A stretch of 64,000 nt of DNA from Gracilibacillus halophilus YIM-C55.5 (GCF_000359605.1 NZ_APML01000005.1:1-64000), one strand, 5' to 3'. Counted from the stretch's first letter, positions 34,123-42,815 are shown. Notes: generated by a model from the sequence alone, not told the origin. A program made the numbers and translations.

Positions 34123-34159
34123 CAAAAAGGAGGTGGTGATGCGCTCACAATCTCCTTTT
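34123..34159 (+). terminator. Attenuator-like hairpin between binding protein and permease genes
   Basis: AAAAGGAG (34123-34130) pairs with CTCCTTTT (34152-34159). The hairpin would hide a decoy Shine-Dalgarno and would lower downstream expression, as is usual for giving more binding protein than permease. Confidence 0.5.
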
Positions 34160-34186
34160 CTGTCTCAGAAGAAGAGAGGTGGAATG

Positions 34187-35101
34187 ATGGCAAATCATGT
34201 ATTAACACAACCGAAGCGCAGAAAGTACCGACAATATGATAATAAAATGGGGTATTTATTTTTATCGCCGTTCATTATCGGTACGGTGATGTTGACATTA
34301 TTTCCGATTTTATATTCCTTTTATTTATCATTTACTGAATTTAATATGGTCGGCACGCCTAGTTGGATTGGTATGGAAAATTATCAAGAGGCATTCACAA
34401 ATGATCCAAAATTTTGGGATGCCATGAAAGTAACGTTTCTCTATGCTGGTACAGGGGTTCCGATTCGTTTGGTTTTTGCACTATTGATTGCGCTTGTGCT
34501 AAATAAAGTGGTTGAAGCGGCAGGTATTTATCGCACGTTACTGTATCTCCCCTCGATTGTGGGCGGAAGTATTGGTGTTGCGATTATGTGGCGTCAGCTT
34601 TTTGGGAATGACGGAGCGGTGAATTCGATTTTGGCTACATTCGGATTACCGACACACGCCTGGTTGGGGGATCCGAACACAGCGATATGGACGTTAGTTG
34701 TATTATATGGTTGGCAGTTTGGCTCTTCGATGTTGATTTTTTTAGCAGGACTTCGAAATATACCGACGAACTACTATGAAGCTTCTGCAGTAGATGGGGC
34801 GAGTAAACTACAGCAATTTTTTCGTATTACGATCCCGATGTTAACGCCAGTCATTTTATTTAATACGGTCATGCAAACGATCCAAGGATTTATGGCCTTT
34901 ACGCCAAGTTTTATTATTACCCAAGGTGGACCAGTCAATAGTACTTTATTATATATTTTGTATATGTACCGTAATGCGTTTGAATTTTTCAAAATGGGTT
35001 ATGCTTCTGCACTGGCTTGGATCATGCTTGTAATTATTGCGATTTTTACCGCATTAATCTTTAAATCATCTGAATATTGGGTTCACTACGAGGATAATTA
35101 G
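34187..35101 (+). CDS. Sugar ABC transporter permease, MalF/UgpA-type
   Basis: A 304-residue permease with six membrane segments and the EAA loop YYEASAVDGASKLQQFFRITIPML near 204-227, which docks the ATPase. ATG 34187 follows GAGAGGTGG at 7-nt spacing. A start at ATG 34139 behind AAAGGAGG is possible, but that site is buried in a hairpin and the extra residues are not typical of the family. It forms the channel with the next gene product. Confidence 0.88.
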   Translation: MANHVLTQPKRRKYRQYDNKMGYLFLSPFIIGTVMLTLFPILYSFYLSFTEFNMVGTPSWIGMENYQEAFTNDPKFWDAMKVTFLYAGTGVPIRLVFALLIALVLNKVVEAAGIYRTLLYLPSIVGGSIGVAIMWRQLFGNDGAVNSILATFGLPTHAWLGDPNTAIWTLVVLYGWQFGSSMLIFLAGLRNIPTNYYEASAVDGASKLQQFFRITIPMLTPVILFNTVMQTIQGFMAFTPSFIITQGGPVNSTLLYILYMYRNAFEFFKMGYASALAWIMLVIIAIFTALIFKSSEYWVHYEDN

Positions 35102-35115
35102 AGAGGAGGGAAGGA

Positions 35116-35964
35116 ATGACAAGTAAACAGAAAAAGCTTTTTAAGAAATTAGTTCAACATGTGGGTTTAATTTTGTTTACATTTATTATGCTCTATCCGT
35201 TGTTATGGATGGTTGGTAGTTCATTTAAAGAAAGCTCGGCCGTATTTATTGATGCGCATAAATTATTTCCGGAAGAATGGCATTTTTCCAATTATGTTGA
35301 AGGGTGGAAAGGTTTTGCGGATATTTCGTTTACAACGTTTTATAAAAACACATTTATTATCGTTACGATTGCAACAATTGGCAGTATCTTATCATCAACG
35401 GTGATTGCTTATGGTTTTGCCAGAATTCAGTTTCGCTTTAAGAAGACATGGTTTGCGATTATGATGATGACAATGATGCTTCCGTTTGAAATGATTATGA
35501 TTCCGCAATATGTCATGTTTAACTGGTTCGGTTGGGTTGATACCTACTTGCCATTAATCGTGCCAACATTTTTTGGGATTCCTTTCTTCATCTTTTTAAT
35601 CTTACAATTTATGCGTACGATACCAAAAGAATTAGATCAAGCTGCTCGTATCGATGGGTGTAACACGATTACCATTTTTACTCGGATTATTGTACCGTTG
35701 GTTGTTCCTGCTATGATGACTGCAGCGATCTTTTCGTTCTATTGGCGTTGGGATGATTTTATGGCACCGTTGTTGTATTTACAAACACCGACGAAATATC
35801 CCGTTTCCTTGGCGTTGAAACTATTCTCTGACCCTGAAGCGGTGACCAATTGGGGAGCCATGTTTGCGATGACAACACTCAGTTTATTACCGATTATGAT
35901 TATATTCTTTATTTTCCAACGATATATTGTTGAAGGCATTAGCACCAGTGGCTTGAAAGGATAA
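35116..35964 (+). CDS. Sugar ABC transporter permease, MalG/UgpE-type
   Basis: A 282-residue permease with six membrane helices and the EAA loop PKELDQAARIDGCNTITIFTRIIVP near 173-197. The C terminus IFQRYIVEGISTSGLKG is the standard ending of the CUT1 family. It lies 14 bp after its partner, behind GAGAGGAGGGAAGG. Confidence 0.93.
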   Translation: MTSKQKKLFKKLVQHVGLILFTFIMLYPLLWMVGSSFKESSAVFIDAHKLFPEEWHFSNYVEGWKGFADISFTTFYKNTFIIVTIATIGSILSSTVIAYGFARIQFRFKKTWFAIMMMTMMLPFEMIMIPQYVMFNWFGWVDTYLPLIVPTFFGIPFFIFLILQFMRTIPKELDQAARIDGCNTITIFTRIIVPLVVPAMMTAAIFSFYWRWDDFMAPLLYLQTPTKYPVSLALKLFSDPEAVTNWGAMFAMTTLSLLPIMIIFFIFQRYIVEGISTSGLKG

Positions 35965-35981
35965 GAGGAGAGGTTTTTGCG

Positions 35982-36617
35982 ATGACCAATAAATTCACAA
36001 ATGGTATTCAAGCGTTTTGTGAGTGGGTATGTTATTTCTTTTATTTAAATGTATTTTGGATCATAGGAACACTTATGGGGGGCGTCGTGCTTGGCGCTGG
36101 CCCCAGTACGATCGCTTTGTTTGTAATTGCGCGGAAAACGGCCATGGGTGAGGAGGATATACCATTATGGCAGACGTTTTGGCATGAATATAAGCGTCAG
36201 TTTCTTAGAGGCAGTGTCATGATATGGGTGCTAATTGTATTGGCTGGCGTTTGGTATTTGGATATCCGTTTGGCGTTTATGCTCGAAGGGTGGTTTGGTC
36301 GTTTTCTCCAAGTTTCCCTTGTCATGATCGGGATAATATTGGTGATGCTAGTGCTTTATATTTATCCATTTTACGTCCATTACCAAATGTCTTGGATTCG
36401 TTATTTCAAATATGCGATGGCTTTTGGTTTTTTGCACTTGAATCATTTTCTTTTCATGATAGTGACGATCTTTTTCACCTATTCATTTTTAGCTTACCTT
36501 CAAGGCTTCATTCCGCTATTTGGGATAAGCTTACTTGTCCATTTGAATATGATGTTAGCTTATCAAGCGTTTAAACAAACTGATGACATGTATAAGAAAT
36601 ATGCAAAAGCGACGTGA
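35982..36617 (+). CDS. YesL-family (DUF624) membrane protein
   Basis: A 211-residue protein with four or five membrane helices. VCYFFYLNVFWIIGTLMGGVVLGAGPSTIALF near the N terminus is the DUF624/YesL signature, with the GAGPST turn. YesL proteins usually sit inside sugar ABC operons like yesLMNOPQ. Its exact role is unknown. It is 17 bp after the permease gene, hence in the operon. Confidence 0.88.
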   Translation: MTNKFTNGIQAFCEWVCYFFYLNVFWIIGTLMGGVVLGAGPSTIALFVIARKTAMGEEDIPLWQTFWHEYKRQFLRGSVMIWVLIVLAGVWYLDIRLAFMLEGWFGRFLQVSLVMIGIILVMLVLYIYPFYVHYQMSWIRYFKYAMAFGFLHLNHFLFMIVTIFFTYSFLAYLQGFIPLFGISLLVHLNMMLAYQAFKQTDDMYKKYAKAT

Positions 36618-36697
36618 AATCATCCGTTTGACTCTATTGAAACATTTGGCTACCATCATTCGTATCAATAGATAACAGTATATATGGAGTGACATAG

Positions 36698-37408
36698 ATG
36701 GATATATATGAACAAAAAGCGTATCAGGAAATGCTGGAATGGGAAACGAATATTCTAAAGCAGAAAAGCTTGTTTAAAAGTTTATCCAAAAAGGCGCAAA
36801 ATAAAATCAATAGCTATATACCAGAAAAAGCGCATCAAATGATTACCGAAAGTATAAAACAAATGGTCAAGGCGACGTTAATGGGGTCCGACATGACAAC
36901 GAGAAAACAACAATCATTCGGCTTAAGTTTAGAAGAGAAAGAGTCACGGATAGCGGACAAATTATCCAATTACCGTAAAACGGCTGCAGCAGAAGGAGCT
37001 GGTACAGGAGCGGGTGGTATTTTCCTTGGATTAGCTGATTTTCCGCTGTTATTATCCATTAAGATGAAATTTTTATTTGATGTGGCGAGCGTTTACGGAT
37101 TCGATACAAAACAATATGAAGAGCGTCTGTTTATATTGCATGTTTTTCAGTTAGCCTTCTCCAATGATGACAGAAGAAGAGAAGTCTTCCATGTCCTACA
37201 ACATTGGGAGGAAGAAAAGGACCGCCTGGCACGGATGGATTGGCGCGAGTTTCAACAAGAGTATCGTGACTATATTGACTTAGTGAAACTATTGCAAATG
37301 ATTCCAGGATTAGGGGCAATTGTCGGTGCGTATGCCAACTACCAATTACTTGATCAATTAGGTGAAACTGCGAAAAACTGCTATCGCATGCGGATGCTAA
37401 AAGAGTGA
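36698..37408 (+). CDS. EcsC family protein
   Basis: A 236-residue protein of the EcsC family. The recognisable centre is a glycine-rich hydrophobic stretch, AAAEGAGTGAGGIFLGLADFPLLLSIKMKFLFDVASVYGFD, here about residues 95-135, and the second is IPGLGAIVGAYANYQLLDQLG. EcsC is linked to the EcsAB transporter in B. subtilis, but stand-alone paralogues like this are of unknown role. It has its own ribosome-binding site GGAGTG and ends 4 bp before the stop of the convergent MFS gene, with no room for a terminator. Confidence 0.85.
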   Translation: MDIYEQKAYQEMLEWETNILKQKSLFKSLSKKAQNKINSYIPEKAHQMITESIKQMVKATLMGSDMTTRKQQSFGLSLEEKESRIADKLSNYRKTAAAEGAGTGAGGIFLGLADFPLLLSIKMKFLFDVASVYGFDTKQYEERLFILHVFQLAFSNDDRRREVFHVLQHWEEEKDRLARMDWREFQQEYRDYIDLVKLLQMIPGLGAIVGAYANYQLLDQLGETAKNCYRMRMLKE

Positions 37409-37412
37409 TGGG

Positions 37413-38579
37413 TCATGATTCCATGATGGCTTGTCGCTTTTTTTGATAGATATAGTAACTGCCTAGAGCAATCACGGAAAGTAAGATGCCAGATACATAA
37501 GGCATGAAGATCGCCATACCATACAATATCCCGCCAAATGTCGGTCCGATGATTCTGCCTAAAGAATCAAATGATGACAGAAGTCCTGTCATTTGGCCAT
37601 ACCCTTTTTTAACATTTTTCGTTAATAGAGAAGACACGCTCGGTCGAATGAGTCCATTACCGATACCGAAAATGGTTAAGAAAATCGCTGCAGTAACGAA
37701 ATCCTGAACAAGTAAAATCAGAGCAAAACCGATAGCTGATGTAATGATCCCTATTTGAATGACGCGCCCTTCCCCCCATTTTTTCGTTAATTTACCAACA
37801 AAGCCACCTTGTACAATAGCACCGGCCAATCCCATAATCATAAATATATATCCAAGTTCTACCGTGCCAAGTCCTGCCCGATCATTGGCGAAATAGGCAA
37901 ATGTCGCTTCGAGTCCAGCTAGAGAAATCGAAACAAACCCTTGTAATGCAAACAAAAGGCCAGTGGGTTGTTGCAATGCTTGTATCATTGATGGACGTTT
38001 GTTTGTAGCTGTAACCTCTTCGCTTTGTGCCAATGATTCTTTAAGGACAAACAGTACCAATAAGAAGGTAATAAATGAAGAACCACCAGCTAAATAAAAC
38101 GGAATCGCTAAACTTCCTGATGAGAAAATACCGCCAATTGCTGGTCCAAAAATAAAGCCGAGACCGACTGAAGCACCGATGATTCCCATGCCTTTACTAC
38201 GGTTTTCTTCATCTGTCGTATCAGCGACATAAGCCATAACAGTTGGCATGTTTGCAGCTGATAACAAGCCACCGATGATTCTTGCGGCAAATAGCATCCA
38301 TAACTGTGTCGCCAAAGCCATCATCATAAATGAAAAGGCAAGCCCGGATATACCGATCAATAACACAGGTTTTCGCCCTATACGGTCAGAGATTTTTCCC
38401 CACATAGGAGCGAAGGTGAATTGCATCACAGAATATGCTGACATTAATAAGCCTAGTTCAGTGGAAGAGGCTCCTAATTCTTCTGCATAAAAGGGGAGAA
38501 CAGGTATGATAATGCCGAATCCAACCATGACAAGGAACATGACGGCAAATAATATACTGAACACTTTTTTTGATTCCAA
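37413..38579 (-). CDS. MFS multidrug/tetracycline-type efflux transporter
   Basis: A 388-residue drug:H+ antiporter with twelve helices (DHA1 family, close to Blt/NorA/TetA). Motif A is GKISDRIGRKPVLLIG in the loop 2-3, and motif C is GLGFIFGPAIGG in helix 5, the antiporter mark. The start is set at TTG 38579 because GGAGG lies 8 nt upstream; a TTG at 38594 would fall before the ribosome-binding site. The exported compound is not known. Confidence 0.88.
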   Translation of the reverse strand: MESKKVFSILFAVMFLVMVGFGIIIPVLPFYAEELGASSTELGLLMSAYSVMQFTFAPMWGKISDRIGRKPVLLIGISGLAFSFMMMALATQLWMLFAARIIGGLLSAANMPTVMAYVADTTDEENRSKGMGIIGASVGLGFIFGPAIGGIFSSGSLAIPFYLAGGSSFITFLLVLFVLKESLAQSEEVTATNKRPSMIQALQQPTGLLFALQGFVSISLAGLEATFAYFANDRAGLGTVELGYIFMIMGLAGAIVQGGFVGKLTKKWGEGRVIQIGIITSAIGFALILLVQDFVTAAIFLTIFGIGNGLIRPSVSSLLTKNVKKGYGQMTGLLSSFDSLGRIIGPTFGGILYGMAIFMPYVSGILLSVIALGSYYIYQKKRQAIMES

Positions 38580-38601
38580 TGTTGTTGCCTCCAATAATTC
38601 G

Positions 38602-39320
38602 TTAAACTTGGTTCAGTGAAAATTGTTGCAATATAGCAGAATAAAGATCGTTTGGATGATCAATTGATGCATCAGGATGCACACCATGTTCCGGAATCGC
38701 TCGCTGGCGGTGATTCATCCAAATTACGTGCCATCCAGCTTGTTTCGCGCCAACAACGTCATTTTCGTACGCATCACCTATGTAAATCGTTTGATCTTTC
38801 TCTAGATTCAATGCGTTCTCCACGTGTTGAAATGCGTTAATATTTGGTTTTGATACACCTAAGTCACCAGAAACGAAAATATTTGATTCTGGAATCCAAT
38901 GTGTGACCCCTAGCTGTTTCATTTTCATCCACTGATGGTCATGTTCCCCATTAGTGAGAATGCGACTTGCCAGTTGTTATTAACGATGGTAGGTAACACT
39001 TCCGTCAGACTGCTGAAAAGAGTGATTTGTTTTAGTTCTTGTAAATAGGTATGTTGAAATTGAATGGCATCTTCCTCCGTTAAGGCAATGCCAAAATCGT
39101 TACACGCCTTTGTGATGCGATATGTTTGTAATTCCAAAGCGGTCATTTCTCCGCTCATATGTTTTTCAAAAACTTCATCACTGTAATGACGGCATGCTTT
39201 ATACAGACGGATCATGTCATCATCCGAAAATGACGAATCGATTTGTTGATGCACTGTATTTTTAAATGGTTGTAATTGGTCATATAAAGTATCATCTACG
39301 TCAAAAATAATCGTTTTCAT
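38602..39320 (-). pseudogene. HAD-superfamily hydrolase, frameshifted
   Basis: Two overlapping frames make one HAD phosphatase of about 238 residues. The N-terminal part from ATG 39320 (after AAGGAGAAG) has motif I in IIFDVDDTLYD and a helical cap. It runs out of frame just at motif II. In the next frame the sequence continues ILTNGEHDHQWMKMKQLG, then motif III VSKPNINAF and motif IV IYIGDAYENDVVGAKQAG, ending at 38602. Restoring one G near 38961-38962 gives VGILTNG, the canonical motif II. This is either one miscalled base or a fresh pseudogene. The substrate would be a small phosphate ester. Confidence 0.88.
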
Positions 39321-39424
39321 GATTCTTCTCCTTATGAAGCAAGCTTTACTAAAAATGATGACACAAAAGCGTTGAAATAACAATTGATTCAACGAAAATT
39401 GTATGACTATTTGATGAACAATGA

Positions 39425-39453
39425 TTGAAAAGTCGTGTGAAACTTGTTATAAT
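39425..39453 (+). promoter_or_regulatory. Sigma-A promoter of serC
   Basis: TTGAAA (39425-39430) and TATAAT (39448-39453) at 17-bp spacing lie just before the riboswitch. Confidence 0.8.
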
Positions 39454-39469
39454 TTTCACAAAATTACAG

Positions 39470-39583
39470 TGGCTATGTGTAACTGGCGAGGTATACGGAA
39501 TAACCGTAGGGGAGCACATAGTATCGACAAGTCGCTCGCCTGGGCAAAAGGTAAGGATGTAGATTCCTTACCTCTTTCTGTTT
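39470..39583 (+). promoter_or_regulatory. ZTP (pfl) riboswitch-like aptamer with terminator, serC leader
   Basis: The leader contains CTATGTG and CACATAG as outer stem, ACTGGCGAG after the first arm, a GGGGAGCAC junction and, after a short linker, TCGCTCGCCTGGGCA. The ACTGGCG...GGGGAGCA...CGCCTGGGC order is that of the pfl/ZTP class, which senses ZTP/ZMP, the alarm for low 10-formyl-tetrahydrofolate. Immediately downstream GGTAAGGA (39550-39557) and TCCTTACC (39565-39572), with a T-rich tail, form a terminator. Control of serC by one-carbon status is logical because serine is the main one-carbon donor. Confidence 0.8.
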
Positions 39584-39613
39584 GATTTATGAGAGAAGGA
39601 GTGGAGTCATAAA

Positions 39614-40693
39614 ATGGATAGAGTGTACAATTTTTCAGCAGGTCCATCAATGTTGCCGTTAGAAGTGTTAGAGCAAGCGCAAAGTGAATTAACGAATTAT
39701 AAAGGTTCTGGTATGTCGGTGATGGAGTTGAGCCATCGTTCGAAACTTTTCACAGAAATTATCACTGGTGCAGAAAATCTTCTACGTGAGCTTATGCACA
39801 TTCCTGATAACTATAAGGTATTATTTGTTCAAGGTGGTGCATCGCAACAATTTGCTGCTATTCCGCTCAACTTGAAGAAAAACGGCCAAGCGGATTATGT
39901 CAATACGGGATCATGGTCAAAAAAAGCGATGAAAGAAGCGAAGAAATTTATCGAAGTAAACGAAATCGCATCTTCTGAAGATGGAAATTTTACGTATATC
40001 CCAAGCGTAACAGCTGATAAGGTAAAATCGGATGCAGATTATGTGCATATTACAACGAATAACACCATTGAGGGAACTGCATTTCGCAATATTCCTGATA
40101 CAGGAGATGTACCATTGGTGGCTGATATGTCTTCCAATATTCTCTCAGAAGAAATCGATGTATCGAAATTTGGCGTGATTTATGCCGGTGCACAGAAAAA
40201 TATTGGTCCTGCAGGCTTAACAGTTGTCATCGTTCGTGATGATTTAATCGGTCATGCCGTCGAGGAATGCCCAACAATGCTAGACTTCAAGACCCATAGT
40301 GAGAGTGGATCGCTGTATAATACACCACCGACATTTGGTGTTTACGTGGCGAAGCTTGTATTTGAATGGATTCAAGCACAAGGTGGTTTAACGGCCATCC
40401 AGAAACGTAATGAGAAAAAAGCAAACATGTTATATGAATATATTGCACAATCTGACTTCTATCATTCTCCTGTCAAAGAAGATAGTCGTTCGATTATGAA
40501 TATTCCGTTCGTGGTGCCAAATCATGATGTGGATGCAACATTTATTCAAAAGGCCCAGGAAGAAGGACTAGAAACGTTAAAAGGTCACCGTTCTGTTGGC
40601 GGTATGCGTGCTAGCATTTATAACGCAATGCCAGTTGAAGGTGTTGAAGCGTTAATTGAATTCATGAAAAAATTTGAGAAAGAACATCAATAA
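39614..40693 (+). CDS. serC: Phosphoserine aminotransferase
   Basis: A 359-residue class V PLP enzyme that converts 3-phosphohydroxypyruvate and glutamate to phosphoserine. Diagnostic stretches are [13 protein letters not shown] at the N terminus, [31 protein letters not shown] (phosphate-binding loop) and the lysine in [17 protein letters not shown] (about K196). The C-terminal [19 protein letters not shown] is fully typical. Length equals other SerC proteins. It starts behind GAAGGAGTGGAG. No serA or serB lies alongside; it stands alone behind the riboswitch. Confidence 0.97.
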   Translation: MDRVYNFSAGPSMLPLEVLEQAQSELTNYKGSGMSVMELSHRSKLFTEIITGAENLLRELMHIPDNYKVLFVQGGASQQFAAIPLNLKKNGQADYVNTGSWSKKAMKEAKKFIEVNEIASSEDGNFTYIPSVTADKVKSDADYVHITTNNTIEGTAFRNIPDTGDVPLVADMSSNILSEEIDVSKFGVIYAGAQKNIGPAGLTVVIVRDDLIGHAVEECPTMLDFKTHSESGSLYNTPPTFGVYVAKLVFEWIQAQGGLTAIQKRNEKKANMLYEYIAQSDFYHSPVKEDSRSIMNIPFVVPNHDVDATFIQKAQEEGLETLKGHRSVGGMRASIYNAMPVEGVEALIEFMKKFEKEHQ

Positions 40694-40699
40694 GACAGG

Positions 40700-40736
40700 A
40701 AGGAAGCAGCGATTCTCGCATGCTTCCTTTTTTCTA
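40700..40736 (+). terminator. serC terminator
   Basis: GGAAGCA (40702-40708) and TGCTTCC (40721-40727) pair, with the stem extended by A/T pairs and a following T-run. Confidence 0.8.
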
Positions 40737-40821
40737 ACGGAGAGAAAATCTGTTGTTTAGAATAATATGTTCATTAAAGACTTCCCCATCCTCTTTATAG
40801 CTTGCTGGGAGATACTCGTGT

Positions 40822-40850
40822 TTGGCAATTGCTACAAGGTCTGATATAAT
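40822..40850 (+). promoter_or_regulatory. Sigma-A promoter of queF
   Basis: TTGGCA (40822-40827) and TATAAT (40845-40850) are separated by 17 bp, just ahead of the preQ1 riboswitch. Confidence 0.8.
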
Positions 40851-40866
40851 GCGTATTTAGACGAAA

Positions 40867-40907
40867 AAGCAGTTCGAAACCATCCTGCTTAATCAAAACT
40901 AGGGGGA
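40867..40907 (+). promoter_or_regulatory. preQ1-I riboswitch-like element covering the queF ribosome-binding site
   Basis: AAGCAG (40867-40872) and CTGCTT (40885-40890) form the first stem, the loop begins TTCGAAACCATC, and the tail AATCAAAACTAGGGGGA follows. This is the compact H-type pseudoknot of class I preQ1 riboswitches: stem, C/A-rich loop, then an A-rich tail with an ACTA(G)G end. The tail merges with the Shine-Dalgarno AGGGGGA, so ligand binding would block translation of queF. Confidence 0.82.
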
Positions 40908-40914
40908 ATCAACC

Positions 40915-41322
40915 ATGTCTGATGAATATTACTTGCCACGATCTGGCCCGATGCCACGGCCCAATAGTGTTGAAGAAGGGCGAGGAGTTTTAAAACAGGA
41001 AGCCTTTGATGCACCAAATGTTCAAAGAATTACCTTCCGAGCGTTAGAATTTACCGCCATTTGTCCGAAAACAGGTCAGCCGGATTTTGGGACCGTAGAA
41101 ATTGCCTATACACCGCGTGATAAATGTATTGAGTCAAAATCAATGAAATTTTATATGTGGTCGTTCCGTGATCACGGTGCTTTTTGCGAATCACTGGCTG
41201 CTCAAATAGCCGATGATATAATGTGGGCGATTGAACCTGCTTCGGTTGACGTCACCGTTTATCAAACAGCAAGAGGCGGGATTGAGCTAACTACAGAAGC
41301 ATCAAGAGAATATGGCGAATAA
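40915..41322 (+). CDS. queF: NADPH-dependent 7-cyano-7-deazaguanine reductase
   Basis: A 135-residue single-domain QueF that reduces preQ0 to preQ1 for queuosine synthesis. The catalytic cysteine is C50 in EFTAICPKTGQPDF with the proton donor D57 seven residues later, matching Cys55/Asp62 of the B. subtilis enzyme. CIESKSMKFYMWSFRDHGAFCE provides the NADPH-binding QueF motif and the substrate-binding Glu. It is shorter than the B. subtilis enzyme (165 residues) but complete in motifs. The preQ1-like riboswitch upstream fits product feedback. No queCDE genes are next to it. Confidence 0.95.
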   Translation: MSDEYYLPRSGPMPRPNSVEEGRGVLKQEAFDAPNVQRITFRALEFTAICPKTGQPDFGTVEIAYTPRDKCIESKSMKFYMWSFRDHGAFCESLAAQIADDIMWAIEPASVDVTVYQTARGGIELTTEASREYGE

Positions 41323-41328
41323 AAAAAA

Positions 41329-41365
41329 GAAGCTGGGACCTATCTCTTTGTCCTAGCTTCCTTTT
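41329..41365. terminator. queF terminator
   Basis: GAAGCTGGGAC (41329-41339) pairs with GTCCTAGCTTC (41350-41360) and is flanked by an A-run and a T-run, so it can act in both directions. Confidence 0.88.
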
Positions 41366-41410
41366 TATATGGAAAAACTGACTTTTTCTGGCCTGAGATT
41401 GAATCATTGA

Positions 41411-41886
41411 TTAGTTACTATCTTCTTTTGTTGGTCCCATGATACCTGGTACGTCTAATCCAGCTTGACGAAGCAATACAGTCATTTGGCCACGATGATG
41501 GGTCTGGTGATCAATGAACGTGCGCAATACGGCACCACGTGGTAGTTGTGTACCGAATGCCTCGACCGTTTCTTCGAGTTTTTCATCGGTTAGCTTGGCT
41601 TTCGCTTCTTTTTTGACGTCTTCTGCGATTTGCTTGTATGCCTCGACGATGTCGTCTGCTTTTGTTGGCACTTGGCTCGGATCACCGGATGCTTTCACAT
41701 CAAGCCTACAACGCCAGTGAAAAAAGCAGGCGCAGTTGCTAAATGCCAGCCTAACCAACCTAACGTACTGTGACCTTCTACAATGGCTTGATCCAATTTC
41801 TCATCGGTTAAAGATTCAAATACTTTGATTGTTCCTTGCGCAGCTTGTTCCCAATCATTAAGAAAGTCTTCGATCTTACGATACAT
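41411..41886 (-). pseudogene. DinB-family metal-dependent hydrolase-like protein, frameshifted
   Basis: Two overlapping frames form one DinB/YfiT-type four-helix protein of about 158 residues. The N-terminal part from ATG 41886 reads YRKIEDFLNDWEQAAQG and HSTLGWLGWHLATAPAFF, with the first metal histidine, and breaks at VVGLM. The other frame carries on LDVKASGDPSQVPTKADDIV and ends with FIDHQTHHRGQMTVLLRQ, the second and third metal histidines. One missing base near 41704-41705 (GGCCTT read as GGCTT) restores VVGLDVKASG. The protein would be intact if this is a base-calling error. The function of this subfamily is often thiol-linked or unknown. Confidence 0.87.
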
Positions 41887-41975
41887 AGATTCACAACTCC
41901 TATTCATAGATTTTCAGTTAGTTTTAACGTAACAAAATATAAAGCAAAGTTCACTTCAAGAGCCTTAAGAAATCA

Positions 41976-42683
41976 TTAATCATGAAGGTTTTCTTGAATA
42001 AAAAAGTGTGATTGCTCGTAATTGTAAGTCACTTTAGAAAAGTCAAATGGCTGTCCGTTGGTTAAATGGAAGATCGTTTCAGCAAATAGTTTTGGTACAC
42101 CTTCATTCAAACCTAAATATTTCCCTTCTTCTGCTGTTAGCTTATCCACATGAATATAAAGATCTGAAAACCCAATTTTTAGACCTAAACCTTCTTGAAT
42201 ATAATTGAAGATTGATTCTGATACAATTTCTTTATTTAAGTAAGTAACGATTGCTTTGTTAAAAAACGATTCTTCTAAACATAGTGTTTTTCCGTTAATA
42301 TATCGAATTCTTTTAACGTAGTAAACATCGTCATGAATATGGATATTTAAACTGTCAGCAACTTCACTATTTGGTTTTCTTACATCTAGTTCAATCACTT
42401 CAGAAGTAATTTGAAAGTTATCAAGGTCTTTCTTGAAACCTTGATTGGAGAGCAAATTAATATAACCTTTACGTCTATGTCTTCTAACAAATATCCCGCT
42501 ACCTCTAACTTGATAGACATCGCCTTTTTTTTCTAACAAATCGAGTGCATTGATAATTGTACTTTTACTCGCTTTAAATTGTGACATGAGAGATTCTAGC
42601 ACAGGTAATTTATGCCCTTGTTGGAGATCATTATCTTCAATGAATTGTTTAATTTCGTTAGCAATTGCTTGATATTTTAACAT
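41976..42683 (-). CDS. GntR-family (HutC-type) regulator of the beta-glucoside PTS
   Basis: A 235-residue repressor with a winged helix (about 1-68; HKLPVLESLMSQFKASKSTIINALDLLEKKG and the wing VRGSGIFVRRH) and a UbiC-transcription-regulator effector domain (about 90-232), as in TreR, GmuR and BglR. It lies divergently beside a PTS-phosphoglucosidase operon with a palindrome in the promoter between them, so it very likely represses that operon and is released by a phosphorylated beta-glucoside. It starts behind GAGGAATG. Confidence 0.9.
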   Translation of the reverse strand: MLKYQAIANEIKQFIEDNDLQQGHKLPVLESLMSQFKASKSTIINALDLLEKKGDVYQVRGSGIFVRRHRRKGYINLLSNQGFKKDLDNFQITSEVIELDVRKPNSEVADSLNIHIHDDVYYVKRIRYINGKTLCLEESFFNKAIVTYLNKEIVSESIFNYIQEGLGLKIGFSDLYIHVDKLTAEEGKYLGLNEGVPKLFAETIFHLTNGQPFDFSKVTYNYEQSHFFIQENLHD

Positions 42684-42786
42684 CAGACATTCCTCATTAC
42701 GTTATTTTCTCATGATTATTATATCATCAAACTTTTGGAAAATCATCCTAAAAATAATGTTTAATAATAAAATAATTATATACTAC

Positions 42787-42815
42787 TTGAAAAATTGTAC
42801 CGATACAATTATAAT
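42787..42815 (+). promoter_or_regulatory. Promoter of the beta-glucoside PTS operon with built-in operator
   Basis: TTGAAA (42787-42792) and TATAAT (42810-42815) are 17 bp apart. The spacer is filled by the palindrome AATTGTA-CCGA-TACAATT (42793-42810), the expected size for a GntR/HutC dimer. Repressor binding here would exclude RNA polymerase directly. Confidence 0.8.

Noticed and set aside
36224-36574. 116-codon frame inside the YesL-like gene
   Set aside because: It is a shifted reading of a clear membrane-protein gene and matches no family.
38602-38928. Separate short HAD-like gene
   Set aside because: It contains only motifs III and IV and overlaps the upstream half with motif I; one base restores the whole protein.
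41411-41758. Separate gene for the C-terminal DinB half
   Set aside because: Its first 20 residues are out-of-frame translation of the upstream half; together the two halves make one DinB protein.
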